64,000 nt of DNA from Azospirillum oryzae (GCF_008364795.1 NZ_VTTM01000004.1:403297-467296), one strand, 5' to 3'; counted from the stretch's first letter, positions 1 through 9,255 are shown. Made by a program: numbers and translations. The notes: generated from the letters alone by a model not told the origin.

Positions 1-33
1 CCGCACCGCATCGGAATTGAACAGAAAGGTCAT
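1..33 (-). CDS. N-terminal 11 codons of a gene running off the left edge (possible 2-hydroxyacid dehydrogenase)
   Basis: On the minus strand an ATG at 33 opens a frame reading MTFLFNSDAVR to the window edge. An AAGGA ribosome-binding site lies about seven bases upstream (bases 40-46 region). The opening resembles the start of glyoxylate/hydroxypyruvate reductase A-type D-2-hydroxyacid dehydrogenases, but eleven residues cannot establish a family. It would follow the M20 deacetylase gene in the same direction, 53 bases away, so the two may be co-transcribed. Confidence 0.45.
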   Translation of the reverse strand, partial: MTFLFNSDAVR

Positions 34-86
34 CGGTATTCCTTGGGGGCGTCTCTTTGGCGATGCGCGGCCGGCGCGGGCTGAGG

Positions 87-1211
87 TCAGAGGCGGCAGC
101 GCTGGCCCAGCGCCTCGATCATCGACTGGCAGGCGTTCAGTTCCTCGACCAGGATGTGTTCGTTGGGACGGTGCGCCCGCGCGATGTCGCCGGGGCCGCA
201 GATGATCGCGTCGATCCCGGCGGTCTGGTACAGGCCGGCCTCGGTGCCATAGCTGACGGCGGCCAGCGGTTCCTGCCCGGTCAACTCCTCCAGCAGTCGG
301 GCCAGCGGCGAGCGGGCGGCAAGGAACAGGGCGGGATAGGCGCCGGTTTGTGTCCAGTCGACGGCGAAGCCGCGCTCCTCCAGCCGCTCTGCCGCCTCGC
401 GCACCGGCTCCAGCAGGGTGACGGGGTCGATGCCGGCGATGGCGCGGGCTTCGAACTCCGCGGTGCAGGCATCGGGAATGATGTTCACCGCAAGCCCGCC
501 CTGGATGGTGCCGACCTGCAGCGAGGAATAAGGCGGCTCGAAGACCGAATCCAGGGGCCCCTGGGTCAGGCGGTCGGCCTGGGCAACGGCGGCGGTCAGA
601 GCGTCCGCCATGGCATGGATGGCGTTCAGCCCCTGGTCGGGGCGGGAGGAATGGCCGGAGCGTCCGCGCACGGTCAGCCGGGCCGCCGCCTTGCCCTTGT
701 GGGCGCGGACGGCGCGCAGGCCGCTCGGCTCCCCGACGATGACGCCCAGCGGCGGCGCGCACAGGTCGGGCAGATGCGGCAGAAGATGCGGCGCGCCCTG
801 GCAGCCGGCCTCCTCGTCATAGGTGAAGGCCAGATGGATCGGCCGGGCCAGCGGGGCGGCGGTCAGGGCCGGCAATGCCGCCAGCGCCGCCGCGATGAAG
901 CCCTTCATGTCGGAGGTGCCGCGCCCAAAGAGCCGGTCGCCGTCGGCGCGCATCCGGAACGGATCGCTGGTCCATTCGGGTTCGGTGGCGGGAACCACGT
1001 CCATGTGACCGGACAGCACATAGCCCGGAACCATCGCCGGACCGATGGTGGCGAACAGGTTGTACCGGTCGCCCTCCGGCCCCGGCAGAACCCGGACGCG
1101 CACCCCGGCACCTTCCAGAATGCCGCGAATCCCGTCGACGATGGCGCCGTTGGGGGTTCCGACGACGGAGGGAAAGGCGATCAGGTCCTTGAGGATGTCG
1201 ATCACGGTCAT
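87..1211 (-). CDS. argE: ArgE/DapE-type M20 metallo-deacetylase (acetylornithine deacetylase-like)
   Basis: This 374-residue protein is a zinc- or cobalt-dependent amidohydrolase of the M20 family, which removes acyl groups from N-acyl amino acids such as N-acetylornithine. Visible motifs are GHMDVVPA (metal ligand H69 and active-site D71), GRGTSDMKG (bridging D101), and YDEEAGC (catalytic E133 and ligand E134). A late AHRPNEH motif supplies the last histidine ligand. The length fits ArgE. I chose the ATG at 1211 because AAGGTGAGG precedes it; an in-frame ATG at 1244 would add 11 residues. The neighbourhood is catabolic (hydantoinase, flavin oxidoreductase), so the real substrate may be another N-acyl amino acid rather than the arginine intermediate. 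Confidence 0.88.
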   Translation of the reverse strand: MTVIDILKDLIAFPSVVGTPNGAIVDGIRGILEGAGVRVRVLPGPEGDRYNLFATIGPAMVPGYVLSGHMDVVPATEPEWTSDPFRMRADGDRLFGRGTSDMKGFIAAALAALPALTAAPLARPIHLAFTYDEEAGCQGAPHLLPHLPDLCAPPLGVIVGEPSGLRAVRAHKGKAAARLTVRGRSGHSSRPDQGLNAIHAMADALTAAVAQADRLTQGPLDSVFEPPYSSLQVGTIQGGLAVNIIPDACTAEFEARAIAGIDPVTLLEPVREAAERLEERGFAVDWTQTGAYPALFLAARSPLARLLEELTGQEPLAAVSYGTEAGLYQTAGIDAIICGPGDIARAHRPNEHILVEELNACQSMIEALGQRCRL

Positions 1212-1515
1212 GGCGGCCTCACCTTGTCCCATGCTGCGCGCCATGGGCGCGGGGAGTCTTTTCGGGTTCGCTGCGATGTGCGGAGAGGGGTGGCGGCCTT
1301 GGCGGCTGCGACAGTGATGATCTTAGCGGGCGGGCGCTCCATTCCATGCTGAATGCATGGGTGATTTGGAGGATTGTTGTGCCGAGCCGGTGCTTTGCGG
1401 TGAATTGTGCGGTGGGTCCCCCGGTAGTCTCAGGCGACGGTGGGTGGCTAAGGCATGTCGGTTGACCAAAAGGCGCACCGCCTCACGCTATGGAAACTCC
1501 GGGGAGGAGGCAGCT

Positions 1516-2439
1516 TTGAGCGAACGCGGGCTTGCGGATGGACCGGGGGACGGTGCGTTACCGCCCTCCCTGACGGTCGACGCCTTCGACGTGCGCATGG
1601 CCGACGTCGCCGACATCGACCTTGAGCGCTTGCAGGCGCTGTCGATTTCGGTGGGCTGGCCGCACCGTGCGGAGGATTGGCAGTTCGCGCGCGAGGTCGG
1701 TCACGGCGTCGTCGCCCTCGACGAGATCGACCGCGTCCTGGCATCGGCGATGTGGTTTCCCCATGGCGACGACTTCGCGACCATCGGCATGGTCATGACC
1801 TCGCCCCGGCTGCAATCGCTGGGGGTCGGCGAATGGCTGATGAAGCGGGTGTTGTCGGCCTCGGCCGGGCGGACCTACCGGCTCAACGCCACCCGTGCCG
1901 CGCTGGCGCTGTACCGTTCGCTCGGCTTCATCGGCCATCGGACCGTGTTCCAATGCCAGGGCGAGGCGCGGGGCGGCGATCGGCCCGCCTCCGCGGAGCC
2001 GGTACGGCGGCTGACGGCGGCGGATCTGGCGGCGGTGACGGCCCTGGACGAGCGCGCCTTCGGAACCTCGCGCGCCGGCCTTATCGCGCGGCTGTTCGAG
2101 CAGTCGGCCGGCTATGGGCTGGAGCGCGAAGGCAGGCTGGCGGCCTTCGCCCTCTGCCGTCCCTTCGGCCGCGGCCATGTCGTCGGTCCGGTTGTCGCCG
2201 GGCTGGACGAGGATGCGGTCGCCGTGGTCCAGCCTCATGTCGACGAGCATGACGGCCGTTTCCTGCGTCTGGACACCCATCTGGACGAAGGCATCTTCCC
2301 GCTGTTCGTCGCGCGGTCGGGTATGAAGATTCACGACACGGTTCTGACGATGTCGCTGGGCGCGCCGCTGACCGATCCGGCGACGCGCGGGCCGGACCGG
2401 CCCATCACCTTCGCACTCGCCACCCAGGCCCTGGGCTGA
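1516..2439 (+). CDS. two-domain GNAT-family N-acetyltransferase
   Basis: The product (about 307 residues) has an N-terminal GNAT fold. Its acetyl-CoA-binding segment lies around SPRLQSLGVGEWLMKRVL, and the RAALALYRSLGFIGH segment is typical of GNAT motif B. A second domain follows and resembles the C-terminal GNAT-like module (Acetyltransf_18 type). It should transfer an acetyl group from acetyl-CoA to an amine, but the substrate is unknown. I chose the TTG at 1516 because GGGGAGGAGG sits five bases upstream. The open frame extends back to 1357, but that stretch is Cys/Arg-rich and looks non-coding. The gene is divergent from the M20 deacetylase and upstream of a small-molecule exporter, which would suit acyl-amino-acid metabolism. 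Confidence 0.75.
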   Translation: MSERGLADGPGDGALPPSLTVDAFDVRMADVADIDLERLQALSISVGWPHRAEDWQFAREVGHGVVALDEIDRVLASAMWFPHGDDFATIGMVMTSPRLQSLGVGEWLMKRVLSASAGRTYRLNATRAALALYRSLGFIGHRTVFQCQGEARGGDRPASAEPVRRLTAADLAAVTALDERAFGTSRAGLIARLFEQSAGYGLEREGRLAAFALCRPFGRGHVVGPVVAGLDEDAVAVVQPHVDEHDGRFLRLDTHLDEGIFPLFVARSGMKIHDTVLTMSLGAPLTDPATRGPDRPITFALATQALG

Positions 2440-2474
2440 GCCACCACCGGCTTCACAAAAAGGATGCGCCGATC

Positions 2475-3464
2475 ATGCCGGGACAGACGCCGGAACCCTC
2501 CGCCGGCCCCCAGTCCGTGTCTCCGCCCGAACCTCTGCCAGAATCACCGCCCGAACCAACCCCCTCCGGAATCCGCAGCGGCGTGCTGCTTCGGCTGGTG
2601 TCGGCCGGGCTGTTCGTGGTGATGTCGCTGTTCGTCCGGCTGGCCACCGTCGAGGCGCCGATCGGACAGATCGTCTTCTACCGCAGCGCTTTCGCCCTGC
2701 CGCCGATCGTCGCCTATCTGATGTGGCGCCGGCAATTCCCTTCGGCCCTGAAGACACGGCAGCCGGTGGGGCATCTGAAGCGCAACCTCTATGGCGGCGC
2801 GGCGATGGTGCTCTCCTTCATTTCGCTGGCCTATCTGCCGCTGGCGCTGGCGACGGCGCTGGGCTTCCTTGCTCCGCTGTTCGCGGTGCCGGCCGCCATG
2901 CTGTTCCTGCGGGAGCGGCCGGGTGCCGTCGCCATCGGGGCGGCGCTGACCGGCTTTGCCGGGGTGGTCCTGATGCTCGCCCCCGCCTTCGAAGGGCCTA
3001 CGCTGGATCGGAACACCATCATCGGGGTGGCGGCCGGGCTGTCCATGGCCGTCGCGACCGCCGCCGGGCGGGTCGAGATCAAGACGCTGACCGCGACCGA
3101 AGCGCCGGGGACCATCGCCTTCTACTTCGCCCTCCTCTGCGCGCTCGGCGGACTGGCTAGCCTGCCGTTCGGCTGGAGCACCCCAACGGCCCATTCGCTG
3201 GCTTTCCTCGTCGGCGCAGGCGTCACCGGCGGCCTGGCGCACATCACCATGACCGAGGCGATGGCCCGGGCGCCGGTGTCGACCCAGGCGCCGTTCGACT
3301 ACACCGCCATGCTGTGGGCGCTGATCCTCGATGCGGCGATCTTCGGCCTGTTTCCGTCGCCGGCCAGCCTGGCCGGAGCCTTCGTCATCGCCGCCTCGGC
3401 GCTGGTGGTCCCCTTGGCCGGCCGGTTCACCACCCGGTCCGAAGCCCTGCGGCCCGCGCGCTGA
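2475..3464 (+). CDS. DMT-superfamily (EamA) inner-membrane transporter
   Basis: This 329-residue protein has about ten hydrophobic segments after a soluble proline-rich N-terminus of about 35 residues. It shows the two repeated EamA halves typical of drug/metabolite transporters. The second half includes GLAHITMTEAMARAP and an alanine/valine-rich final helix. Family members export or import amino acids and other small metabolites; the substrate cannot be read from sequence. The gene starts 35 bases after the acetyltransferase in the same direction and likely shares its transcript. It converges with the flavin oxidoreductase gene, and a GC hairpin overlaps its stop codon. Confidence 0.85.
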   Translation: MPGQTPEPSAGPQSVSPPEPLPESPPEPTPSGIRSGVLLRLVSAGLFVVMSLFVRLATVEAPIGQIVFYRSAFALPPIVAYLMWRRQFPSALKTRQPVGHLKRNLYGGAAMVLSFISLAYLPLALATALGFLAPLFAVPAAMLFLRERPGAVAIGAALTGFAGVVLMLAPAFEGPTLDRNTIIGVAAGLSMAVATAAGRVEIKTLTATEAPGTIAFYFALLCALGGLASLPFGWSTPTAHSLAFLVGAGVTGGLAHITMTEAMARAPVSTQAPFDYTAMLWALILDAAIFGLFPSPASLAGAFVIAASALVVPLAGRFTTRSEALRPAR

Positions 3465-3475
3465 AGCGCGGGCCG
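3450..3475. terminator. GC hairpin between convergent genes
   Basis: Arms CGGCCCGCGC and GCGCGGGCCG pair perfectly over 10 bp around a six-base loop. The stop codon of the EamA gene lies in the hairpin and the convergent flavin-oxidoreductase gene ends 13 bases beyond it. No T-tract follows, so this is a plausible but not classical bidirectional terminator. Confidence 0.5.
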
Positions 3476-3488
3476 GATCGGCTCCCGG

Positions 3489-4634
3489 TCAGGACTGTCC
3501 CGCTTCCAGGCTCACCGGCTGGCCGGCGGTCTGGAAACGGTCGATGCGGAAATCCTGCAGCGGCGTATCGGTGCGCCCGGTGGCGATGATCTCCGCCATC
3601 ACGTCGCCGACGCCGGGACCGAGCTGGAAGCCGTGGCCGCTGAAGCCGAAGGCGTGGAACAGTCCCGGCGTCGTCGCCGACGGCCCCATGACCGGCAGCT
3701 TGTCGGCAACATAGCCTTCGCAGCCCGACCAGGTGCGGATCACCGTGACATCGGCGATCGCCGGCAGCAGCCGGACCAAGCCGCGCAATTGTCCGGGCAG
3801 CCGCGCCGGGTCCGCCTTGGCGTGGCCCGGGTCGAGCGGCACCGGCACACGCTCCGCCGCGCCACCGAAGACGATGTTGCCGCGTTCGACCTGACGGAGA
3901 TAGCCGTCCCCGCCCGCCCGCGACCACATGCCGACCACCGGCAGGATCCTGTGCGGCAGCGGTTCGGTGACACCCATCTGCGGCCCGTATGCCGACATCG
4001 GCACAGGCTCGCCGAAGCCGGCGGCGACGCGCGCGCCCCAGGCGCCGGCCGCGTTCAGCAGGCAGTCGGCGGTGAAGCGGCCCTGCCGCGTCACCGCTTC
4101 GAATCCCGAACCCGTCGCTGATACCTCCACCGGACCGCACTCCTCGACGATCTCGGCGCCCAGTCGGCGGGCGGCGTCGGCGAAGGCAGGGGCGATCAGG
4201 CGCGGATTGCCGCTGCCGTCCTGCGGCGAGAACGAAGCGGCGATGGCACCCGGCCCCAGCCCCGGGAAGCGGCGGCGGATCTCCGGCGGCGTCAGCTCGT
4301 CGAGTTCCAGACCCCATGGCCGGGCGTCGGCGATGTAGCGGCGCATGTCGGCCAGCCCGTCCTCGTCGAACACCAGCCGCAGGTGGCCGGTGGCACGAAA
4401 CTCCACGTCGCGGCCCAGCAGTTGCTCCGCCTCGCCCCACAGCGCCCGCGACCGATGGGCGAGCGGCAGTTGCGGCAGATACCGGCCGCTGCGGCGGATG
4501 TTGCCGAAGGACGCGACGGTGGCGCCCGTGCCGACGCGGTTGCGTTCCAGCAGCGTGACGCGTAGGCCGCGCCGGGCCAGGAAAAAGGCGGCGGCCGATC
4601 CCATCAACCCGCCGCCCAGCACGATAACCCTCAT
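3489..4634 (-). CDS. FAD-dependent (DAO-type) oxidoreductase, probable beta subunit of a three-part amine/amino-acid dehydrogenase
   Basis: The 381-residue protein opens with a Rossmann dinucleotide-binding loop, GGGLMG at residues 7-12, followed by an acidic residue (LLER) for FAD ribose. It ends with the DAO-family signature SGHGFQLGPGVGD. Such proteins oxidise the C-N bond of amines or secondary amino acids. The start at 4634 follows GGGAGAGG; the frame extends to 4772 without a better start. The genes at 8926 and 9252 encode the small 2Fe-2S and the FAD/BFD subunits that usually accompany this protein in opine-oxidase or hydrogen-cyanide-synthase-like heterotrimers, so the three probably form one membrane-associated dehydrogenase. 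Unusually, this subunit is transcribed divergently from its partners. Confidence 0.85.
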   Translation of the reverse strand: MRVIVLGGGLMGSAAAFFLARRGLRVTLLERNRVGTGATVASFGNIRRSGRYLPQLPLAHRSRALWGEAEQLLGRDVEFRATGHLRLVFDEDGLADMRRYIADARPWGLELDELTPPEIRRRFPGLGPGAIAASFSPQDGSGNPRLIAPAFADAARRLGAEIVEECGPVEVSATGSGFEAVTRQGRFTADCLLNAAGAWGARVAAGFGEPVPMSAYGPQMGVTEPLPHRILPVVGMWSRAGGDGYLRQVERGNIVFGGAAERVPVPLDPGHAKADPARLPGQLRGLVRLLPAIADVTVIRTWSGCEGYVADKLPVMGPSATTPGLFHAFGFSGHGFQLGPGVGDVMAEIIATGRTDTPLQDFRIDRFQTAGQPVSLEAGQS

Positions 4635-4727
4635 CGACCTCTCCCACATGCGGGCGGACGCGGCTCCGCCCCATCGGTCAGGCTGCACATGACCGGCGAG
4701 CGGGTCAAAGACGGGTTGGGCATGGTC

Positions 4728-4746
4728 CCATAAGGCCGGGCTATGG
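4728..4746. promoter_or_regulatory. possible operator half-sites between divergent catabolic genes
   Basis: CCATA, nine bases, then TATGG forms an inverted repeat 22 bases left of the stronger palindrome at 4769-4787. It shares the CATAAG core, so it may be a second weaker copy of the same operator. Evidence is pattern only. Confidence 0.3.
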
Positions 4747-4768
4747 ATCGAGCCATTGGAGGCCCGGT

Positions 4769-4787
4769 GCATAAGTCCGCCTTATGC
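4769..4787. promoter_or_regulatory. 19-bp palindrome in the divergent promoter region
   Basis: GCATAAG, five bases, then CTTATGC is a perfect inverted repeat about 90 bases before the hydantoinase A start and about 135 bases before the divergent oxidoreductase start. Its AT-rich arms in GC-rich surroundings and its position suggest an operator for a regulator controlling both directions. No regulator gene lies next to it. Confidence 0.5.
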
Positions 4788-4874
4788 GTTTGCTTTCATT
4801 GGGTCTTAGACCGCCCTCGCCCCGCCATGTCAGCTTTTTGCCCAGCACAGGCTGACTTGCGGAAGGGAGCAAAG

Positions 4875-6935
4875 ATGGACGGGGGCATGGGTGAGGCCGA
4901 TTGGAAGGTCGGCGTCGATATCGGCGGGACCTTCATCGATTTCTGCGCGCTGGACATCCGGTCGGGCCGGGTCGCGTCGCTGAAGGTGCTGACGACGCCG
5001 GACGATCCCGGCGCGGAACTGATGACCGGACTGACCCTGCTGGCCGAGCGCGAAGGGATGGACCCGCGCGCCGTCACCCGCTTCGTGCATGGCACGACGG
5101 TGGGGATGAACACGGTGATCCAGCGCAAGGGCGCGCCGCTGGCGCTGCTGACCAATGCGGGGTTCGAGGATGTGATCGAACTCGCCCGGCTGCGCATGCC
5201 CGACACCTATTCGCTGTTCTGCTCGCGCCCCGACCAGCTTGTGGCGCGCGACATGATCTTCGGCATTCCGGCCCGCCTGCGGTCGGATGGGACGGAGCGG
5301 CAGGCTCCCGACCGGGCGGCCGTCGCCGAGGCCGTGGCGGCCCTAAAGGCCAAGGGAGCGGTGGGCGTCGTCGTCGCCTTCCTCCATTCCTGGCGCGACG
5401 GCGGCCACGAGAATGCGGTGAAGGAGGAGATCGCCCGGCTCGCCCCCGACCTGTTCGTCTTCACCTCCGCCGAGGTTTGGCCGGTGATCCGCGAGTATGA
5501 GCGGACGACGACCGCGATCCTGAACGCCTATGTCCATCCCCGGATTTCCGGCTACCTGTCGGCGCTGGAGGAGCGGCTGGCCGGACGCGGGGTGCCCGCC
5601 CGTCCGCTGCTGACCAAGTCCAACGGCGGCGTGATGAACGCGGCGGAGGGCAAGCGGGCCTGCGTGCACATGCTGCTGTCCGGTGCGGCCTCCGGCGTCA
5701 ACGGCGCGGCGTGGCTGGCCCGGCAGGCGGGAGAGCCGCGTATCCTGACGCTCGACATCGGCGGCACCTCGGCCGATTTCGCGCTCATCATCGACGGTCA
5801 GGCCCAGTTCGGCACCGGCGAGATGATCGGCGAGTTTCCGCTGCACATCCCATCGGTTTCGGTCAGCTCCATCGGCATCGGCGGCGGGTCGATCGCCAGC
5901 GTCGACGGGCAGGGGGTGCTGCGCGTCGGGCCGGAGTCGGCCGGATCGACGCCGGGTCCGGCCTGCTATGGCCGTGGCGGCGAATGGGCGACGGTGACCG
6001 ACGCGATGGTGGTGTGCGGCTGGCTCGGCCACAGCCAGATGGCCTACGGGCAGCTGCGGATGGATGCCGATCTTGCCCGCGCCGCCGTCCGGCGGTTGGC
6101 CGACGAGCTGTGCCGTTCGGTGGAGGCCACCGCGCAGGCCATCCTCGACGTCGCCGTGTCGGAAATGTTCGCGGAGGTCGAGAAGATGGCGGCGCGTGCC
6201 GGTGTCGACGTGCGGGACTTCGCGCTGATGCCCTTCGGCGGCGGCGGGCCGATGCTGGGAGTGTTCCTGGCGCGTGAGTTGGGGATGCCGCGCGTCGTCG
6301 CTCCGCGCTGGCCGGGTGTGGTGTCGGCACTGGGTGGGCTGGTCGCCGACCTGCGCGGCGATTTCGTCCGCACCCTGTTCGCAGAATTGAATGCCGGGCT
6401 GATGCCGACGCTGCGCGAAGCCTTCGCCGCGATGGGCGCGGAAGGGCGCGACTGGCTCGCGGCCCAGGGCCATTCCGGCGCGGTCGAGCTGATGATCGTC
6501 GCCGACATGCGCTATGCCGGCCAGAGCTATGAGATCGAGACGCCGTTGGACCACACTTGGCTGGATGGAGACGACCCCGGCGCCATCGCCGCCGCCTTCC
6601 ATGCGGCGCACGCGCGTCTTTACGACTTCGACGACCCCGATGGGCGGATCGAGATCGTCAACCTCCGCCTGTCGGCCATCGGCAACGGGCCGGCGCTGCA
6701 CTTCCCCACCGCGCAGGACGAGCCGCGCGCCGCGTCGGCGGAGCGCACCGTCCCGGTCTTCACCGGCGGCGTCGTGACCCCTGTCGGGCTGTATCGCCGA
6801 GCGGACCTGCAGGCCGGATCGCGCTTCCAGGGGCCGGCCATCGTTGCCCAGGAGGACACCACCTTCGCCATCCCGGCCGGGACCGAAGCCCGTGTCGACG
6901 CGCACCTCAACCTCCACCTGACCTTTGCGGAGTGA
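4875..6935 (+). CDS. hyuA: hydantoinase/5-oxoprolinase family subunit A (HyuA-like)
   Basis: The 686-residue protein belongs to the ATP-dependent hydantoinase/oxoprolinase/acetone-carboxylase A family. It carries the actin-like phosphate loop GVDIGGTFID (D15), the HGTTVGMNTVIQRKG segment, and a second phosphate motif, LDIGGTSADF, around residue 294. The family phosphorylates and opens cyclic amides such as hydantoins or 5-oxoproline, or carboxylates ketones, together with subunit B. I chose the ATG at 4875, preceded by GGAAGGGAG. The open frame extends back to 4743, but that segment holds the promoter palindrome. Subunit B follows immediately. The exact substrate is not predictable. Confidence 0.92.
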   Translation: MDGGMGEADWKVGVDIGGTFIDFCALDIRSGRVASLKVLTTPDDPGAELMTGLTLLAEREGMDPRAVTRFVHGTTVGMNTVIQRKGAPLALLTNAGFEDVIELARLRMPDTYSLFCSRPDQLVARDMIFGIPARLRSDGTERQAPDRAAVAEAVAALKAKGAVGVVVAFLHSWRDGGHENAVKEEIARLAPDLFVFTSAEVWPVIREYERTTTAILNAYVHPRISGYLSALEERLAGRGVPARPLLTKSNGGVMNAAEGKRACVHMLLSGAASGVNGAAWLARQAGEPRILTLDIGGTSADFALIIDGQAQFGTGEMIGEFPLHIPSVSVSSIGIGGGSIASVDGQGVLRVGPESAGSTPGPACYGRGGEWATVTDAMVVCGWLGHSQMAYGQLRMDADLARAAVRRLADELCRSVEATAQAILDVAVSEMFAEVEKMAARAGVDVRDFALMPFGGGGPMLGVFLARELGMPRVVAPRWPGVVSALGGLVADLRGDFVRTLFAELNAGLMPTLREAFAAMGAEGRDWLAAQGHSGAVELMIVADMRYAGQSYEIETPLDHTWLDGDDPGAIAAAFHAAHARLYDFDDPDGRIEIVNLRLSAIGNGPALHFPTAQDEPRAASAERTVPVFTGGVVTPVGLYRRADLQAGSRFQGPAIVAQEDTTFAIPAGTEARVDAHLNLHLTFAE

Positions 6936-6940
6936 TCGCT

Positions 6941-8929
6941 GTGTTTGACCGAATGAAGCTTCAGGTTCTGGCGAACCACGCGCGCTCGGCGGCCGAGAAC
7001 ATGGCCCACACGCTGCAGCGCACCGCCCATTCCGCCTTCGTCAAGGAGACGGAGGATTTCACCGTCATGTTGCTGAACCGCCGGGGTGAGACCTTCGGCG
7101 TGCCGATGGAGTTGGGGGCGACCTGGTATCCGGGCCTGACCTACGGCCGAACCATCGAGATGATCGAGGATTACCGGCCGGGCGACGTCGCCTTCACCAA
7201 CGATCCCTATTCCGGCTTCGTCGCGACCCACGCCCCCGACACTCACCTGTGGAAGCCGGTCTTCTACGATGGGGAGATCATCGCCTGGACCGGCGGGCAC
7301 ATCCACAACACCGACATGGGCGGCGCCGTTCCGGCCTCGCTGTCGCGGGCGCTGACCGAAATCCATCAGGAAGGCATCCGCTTTCCGCCGATGAAGCTGG
7401 TCCGCGAAGGGGTGTTCGACGAGCAGATCCTGCGGATCATGACCACCAACGTCCGCAAACCCGACCTGAACATCGGCGACATCAAGGCCCTGGTCGGCGC
7501 GCTCAACACCGGGGAGCGCAAGATCCTCGCCATGGTGGAGAAGTTCGGCAAGGCCGCCTTCCTCGATGGTGTCGACGCGCTGCTGGACCATGCCGAGGCG
7601 CAGGCCCGCGACATCCTGCGCGCCATGCCCGACGGGGAGTGGGTGTTCGCCGACTACGCCGACGAGGATTCGGTCGCCGCCAACCCCTGCCGCCTGAAGC
7701 TGACCCTGAGAATCAGGGGCGACGAGGCGATCCTGGACTTCACCGGGTCGGACCCGCAACTCGCCTCCTCGCTCAACGTGCCGTCGGGCGGCGATCCCCG
7801 GCACACCATCCTGTTGGTCGGCGTCTATTACGTCCTCTACACCCTCAATCCGAAAATCCTGCTGAACACCGGATTGACCCGGCCCTTCACCTGCATTGCG
7901 CCGGAAGGGACGGTCCTGAACCCGACCTTCCCGGCGGCAGTGGGGATGCGGTCGCTGACCTGCGCGCGGCTGCGCTCTGTGATCTTCGGCGCCTTCTCCC
8001 AGGCGGTGCCGGAGCGGCTTCCGGCGGCGCCGGCCGGCAACAACTGCATCGTCAACGTGATGACCACCGACGAGCGGACGGGCAACCGCATCATCGCCGC
8101 TGTCAATCCGGTGGTCGGCGGTGGCGGCGGTATGCCGCACCGTGACGGCACAAACGGCTCCGGGGCCGACGCCGCCTATCTGAAGAACACGCCGATCGAG
8201 ATCACCGAGATGGAAACCCCGGTGGAGTTCGTCCGCTACGGGCTGGCGACCGACAGCGGCGGGGCAGGCCGCTGGCGTGGAGGGCTCGCCACCCACATGG
8301 CCTTCCGCGTCTTCTCCCCCGACACCCGGATCACCGCGCGCAACCGTGACCGTGGCTTCTTCCGCCCCTGGGGCGTGCTGGGCGGCCGGGCGGCGGGGCT
8401 GTCGGACATGGTGGTCAATCCCGGCACGCCGGGCGAACGGCGGCTGGGCAACATCGACACCGCGGTGCTGCAACCCGGCGACGTGCTGGACATCCGGTCG
8501 GCCGGCGGCGGCGGTCGCGGCGATCCCTTCACGCGGGAGGCATGGCGGGTGGCCCGCGACGTGGCGCGCGGCTACGTCTCCGTCGGGGCGGCGGAGCGGG
8601 AGTATGGCGTCGTCATCCGCGACGGCGTGCTGGACGCAGCGGCCACCGACCGGCTGCGCGCGGACCGGCCGTCGCCCACCGGGCATTTCCATTTCGGGCC
8701 GGAACGCGAAGGGTACGAGCGGCAATGGACCCCTGAGGCCTATGATTTCCTGACGCGGACCCTGGACGGCTTGCCGATCCACTGGCGCTTCTTCGCCAAG
8801 ACGGAGATCTTCAGCCGCATGTCCGGCCGTTCCGGGGCCGAGGGGGTGGAGGCCGCACTGGAGGAGGTCTACGCCCGCTTCCCCGAGATGCCCCGTTCCA
8901 AGGCCATGGTCCGGGAGGCGGCGGAATGA
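6941..8929 (+). CDS. hyuB: hydantoinase/5-oxoprolinase family subunit B (HyuB-like)
   Basis: This 662-residue protein starts MFDRMKLQVLANHARSAAEN and is a full-length hydantoinase B domain, with family motifs FTNDPYSGFVATHAPD, HIHNTDMGG and NVPSGGDPRHT. It partners subunit A in ATP-dependent opening of a cyclic amide. The start is non-ATG: the GTG at 6941 lies eight bases after GGAG, only six bases beyond the hyuA stop, while GTG 6932 and ATG 6953 are less well placed. An ATGA overlap couples it to the 2Fe-2S subunit gene, tying the hydantoinase to the flavin oxidoreductase. Confidence 0.92.
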   Translation: MFDRMKLQVLANHARSAAENMAHTLQRTAHSAFVKETEDFTVMLLNRRGETFGVPMELGATWYPGLTYGRTIEMIEDYRPGDVAFTNDPYSGFVATHAPDTHLWKPVFYDGEIIAWTGGHIHNTDMGGAVPASLSRALTEIHQEGIRFPPMKLVREGVFDEQILRIMTTNVRKPDLNIGDIKALVGALNTGERKILAMVEKFGKAAFLDGVDALLDHAEAQARDILRAMPDGEWVFADYADEDSVAANPCRLKLTLRIRGDEAILDFTGSDPQLASSLNVPSGGDPRHTILLVGVYYVLYTLNPKILLNTGLTRPFTCIAPEGTVLNPTFPAAVGMRSLTCARLRSVIFGAFSQAVPERLPAAPAGNNCIVNVMTTDERTGNRIIAAVNPVVGGGGGMPHRDGTNGSGADAAYLKNTPIEITEMETPVEFVRYGLATDSGGAGRWRGGLATHMAFRVFSPDTRITARNRDRGFFRPWGVLGGRAAGLSDMVVNPGTPGERRLGNIDTAVLQPGDVLDIRSAGGGGRGDPFTREAWRVARDVARGYVSVGAAEREYGVVIRDGVLDAAATDRLRADRPSPTGHFHFGPEREGYERQWTPEAYDFLTRTLDGLPIHWRFFAKTEIFSRMSGRSGAEGVEAALEEVYARFPEMPRSKAMVREAAE

Positions 8930-9255
8930 GCGGGACGGCGTTCGGCGCCCCGCCGGAACCCGGCGGCCGACTGGTCAGGCTGGCCGAGACGGGGCGGCAG
9001 CCGGTCCGCTTCCTGCTGGATGGGGCGGAGCGGATGGCGCTGACCGGCGATACGGTGCTGACGGCGATCCTCACCAACGCCCCGGCTCTGCGGCAGGCGG
9101 AATTCGGCCCGGAGCAGCGCGCCGGCTTCTGCCTGATGGGGGCGTGCCAGGATTGCTGGATCTGGCAGGAGCAGGGGCCGCGCATCCGCGCCTGCTCCAC
9201 CCCGGTGGCCGAGGGCATGCGGCTGCTGACCCGGACGCGGAGGGATTGGCCATGA
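8926..9255 (+). CDS. small 2Fe-2S subunit (gamma) of a flavin amine/amino-acid dehydrogenase
   Basis: The 109-residue protein has a ferredoxin-like Fer2_4 pattern: C69-x4-C74-x2-C77 and C90. This matches the small subunit of opine oxidases and HcnA-like proteins, which passes electrons between the two flavin subunits. It overlaps hyuB at its start (ATGA) and the next flavin subunit at its end (ATGA), so all three genes are translationally coupled. The natural partners are the FAD proteins at 3489-4634 and 9252-10613. Confidence 0.88.
   Translation: MSGTAFGAPPEPGGRLVRLAETGRQPVRFLLDGAERMALTGDTVLTAILTNAPALRQAEFGPEQRAGFCLMGACQDCWIWQEQGPRIRACSTPVAEGMRLLTRTRRDWP

Noticed and set aside
1460..1495. 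A TTGACC plus TATGGA promoter before the acetyltransferase
   Set aside because: The spacer is 21 bases, too long for a standard promoter.
1357..1515. An extended N-terminus of the acetyltransferase
   Set aside because: Cys/Arg-rich, no family similarity, and the TTG at 1516 has a strong ribosome-binding site.
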